64,000 bases of DNA, taken from assembly GCA_000702525.1 (NCBI GenBank), contig JNIN01000002.1, positions 1 to 64,000 of the forward strand, written 5' to 3'. The notes below the pieces were generated by a model. That model made no database searches. It had not been told where the DNA came from and saw nothing but the letters and a program-made list of their open reading frames with translations. Positions 63,884 to 64,000 of this stretch are shown in pieces. Made by a program: the position numbers and the translations under genes. The stretch's first letter is position 1; every line of letters starts with the position of its first letter. Source of the stretch: Lachnospiraceae bacterium AC2012 (GTDB taxonomy: Bacteria > Bacillota > Clostridia > Lachnospirales > Lachnospiraceae).

Positions 63884-63890
63884 GCCTATT

Positions 63891-63925
63891 TTGTTCCATT
63901 GGGGACGGGGTCAATGTCATTTAGA
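63891..63925. repeat. GGGGACGGGG element (copy B, partial)
   Basis: TTCCATTGGGGACGGGGTCAA shares the 13-mer TTGGGGACGGGGT with the hairpin element at 60186-60225. The flanking stem is imperfect here (short CATTG/CAATG arms), so this is a variant or decayed copy. The remaining bases to 64000 hold no recognisable gene. Confidence 0.65.
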
Positions 63926-64000
63926 TAAGCCGTCACAAAGAGTAGCCAAGCCGGAATAAATAAGTATACTTACGTCTTGTACTCATATTGCTATTCCGAT

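Overview
The window reads as a chromosomal segment of an anaerobic, low-to-moderate GC Gram-positive of the Clostridia, most like a Lachnospiraceae member. This rests on gene content and style (LplABC-type sugar transporter without its own ATPase, c-di-GMP-I riboswitch, polyferredoxin, methylglyoxal synthase, strong AGGAGG ribosome binding sites) and not on a database match. No rRNA, tRNA, CRISPR array or intact insertion sequence was seen.

Layout. 155-1696: amino-acid antiporter. 1895-11087: an operon-like run that starts as a variant Dlt system (MBOAT acyltransferase, SGNH protein, adenylating enzyme, LysA-like PLP enzyme, carrier protein) and runs into two tandem paralogous glycosyltransferases, each with a Gtf3-like N-terminal domain fused to a GT8 domain. 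11084-13556: biotin genes bioY, bioB and birA, with one BirA-type palindrome between the divergent bioY and bioB promoters. 13603-22342: LacI regulator, two membrane proteins, and a sucrose/fructan uptake and catabolism operon (two permeases, binding lipoprotein, GH32 enzyme, fructokinase). 22446-24677: small coiled-coil protein and an EAL phosphodiesterase with a degenerate GGDEF domain.

The centrepiece is 24759-39139. A c-di-GMP-I riboswitch with an intrinsic terminator sits before a 1301-residue serine-rich repeat adhesin (about 95 copies of SASTSASQ). A complete accessory Sec and glycosylation set follows: SecY2, Asp1, Asp2, Asp3, SecA2, GtfA, GtfB and a small two-TM protein. The EAL gene just upstream could lower the signal that the riboswitch reads. 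The Gtf3-GT8 pair 14 kb upstream are likely candidates for extending the adhesin glycans started by GtfA/GtfB, and the Dlt-like genes beside them might further modify a surface polymer or glycan; both links are inference.

39218-44964: a transglutaminase-like lipoprotein, a compact type IV pilus-like cluster (PilC, pseudopilin-like proteins, PilT) and a YhfC membrane protease. 45101-47414: ABC-2 transporter. 47692-50381: an accessory islet bounded by terminators (XRE regulator, ImmA-like peptidase, DUF4417 protein, possible toxin/immunity pair). 50631-63843: housekeeping and stress genes (two Cof-type HAD phosphatases, GNAT acetyltransferase, K+ channel, HxlR regulator, ferredoxin and apparently damaged polyferredoxin, CoA-disulfide reductase, paired PH-domain membrane proteins, glyoxalase-like protein, methylglyoxal synthase) and a heterodimeric ABC exporter behind a MarR-type palindrome.
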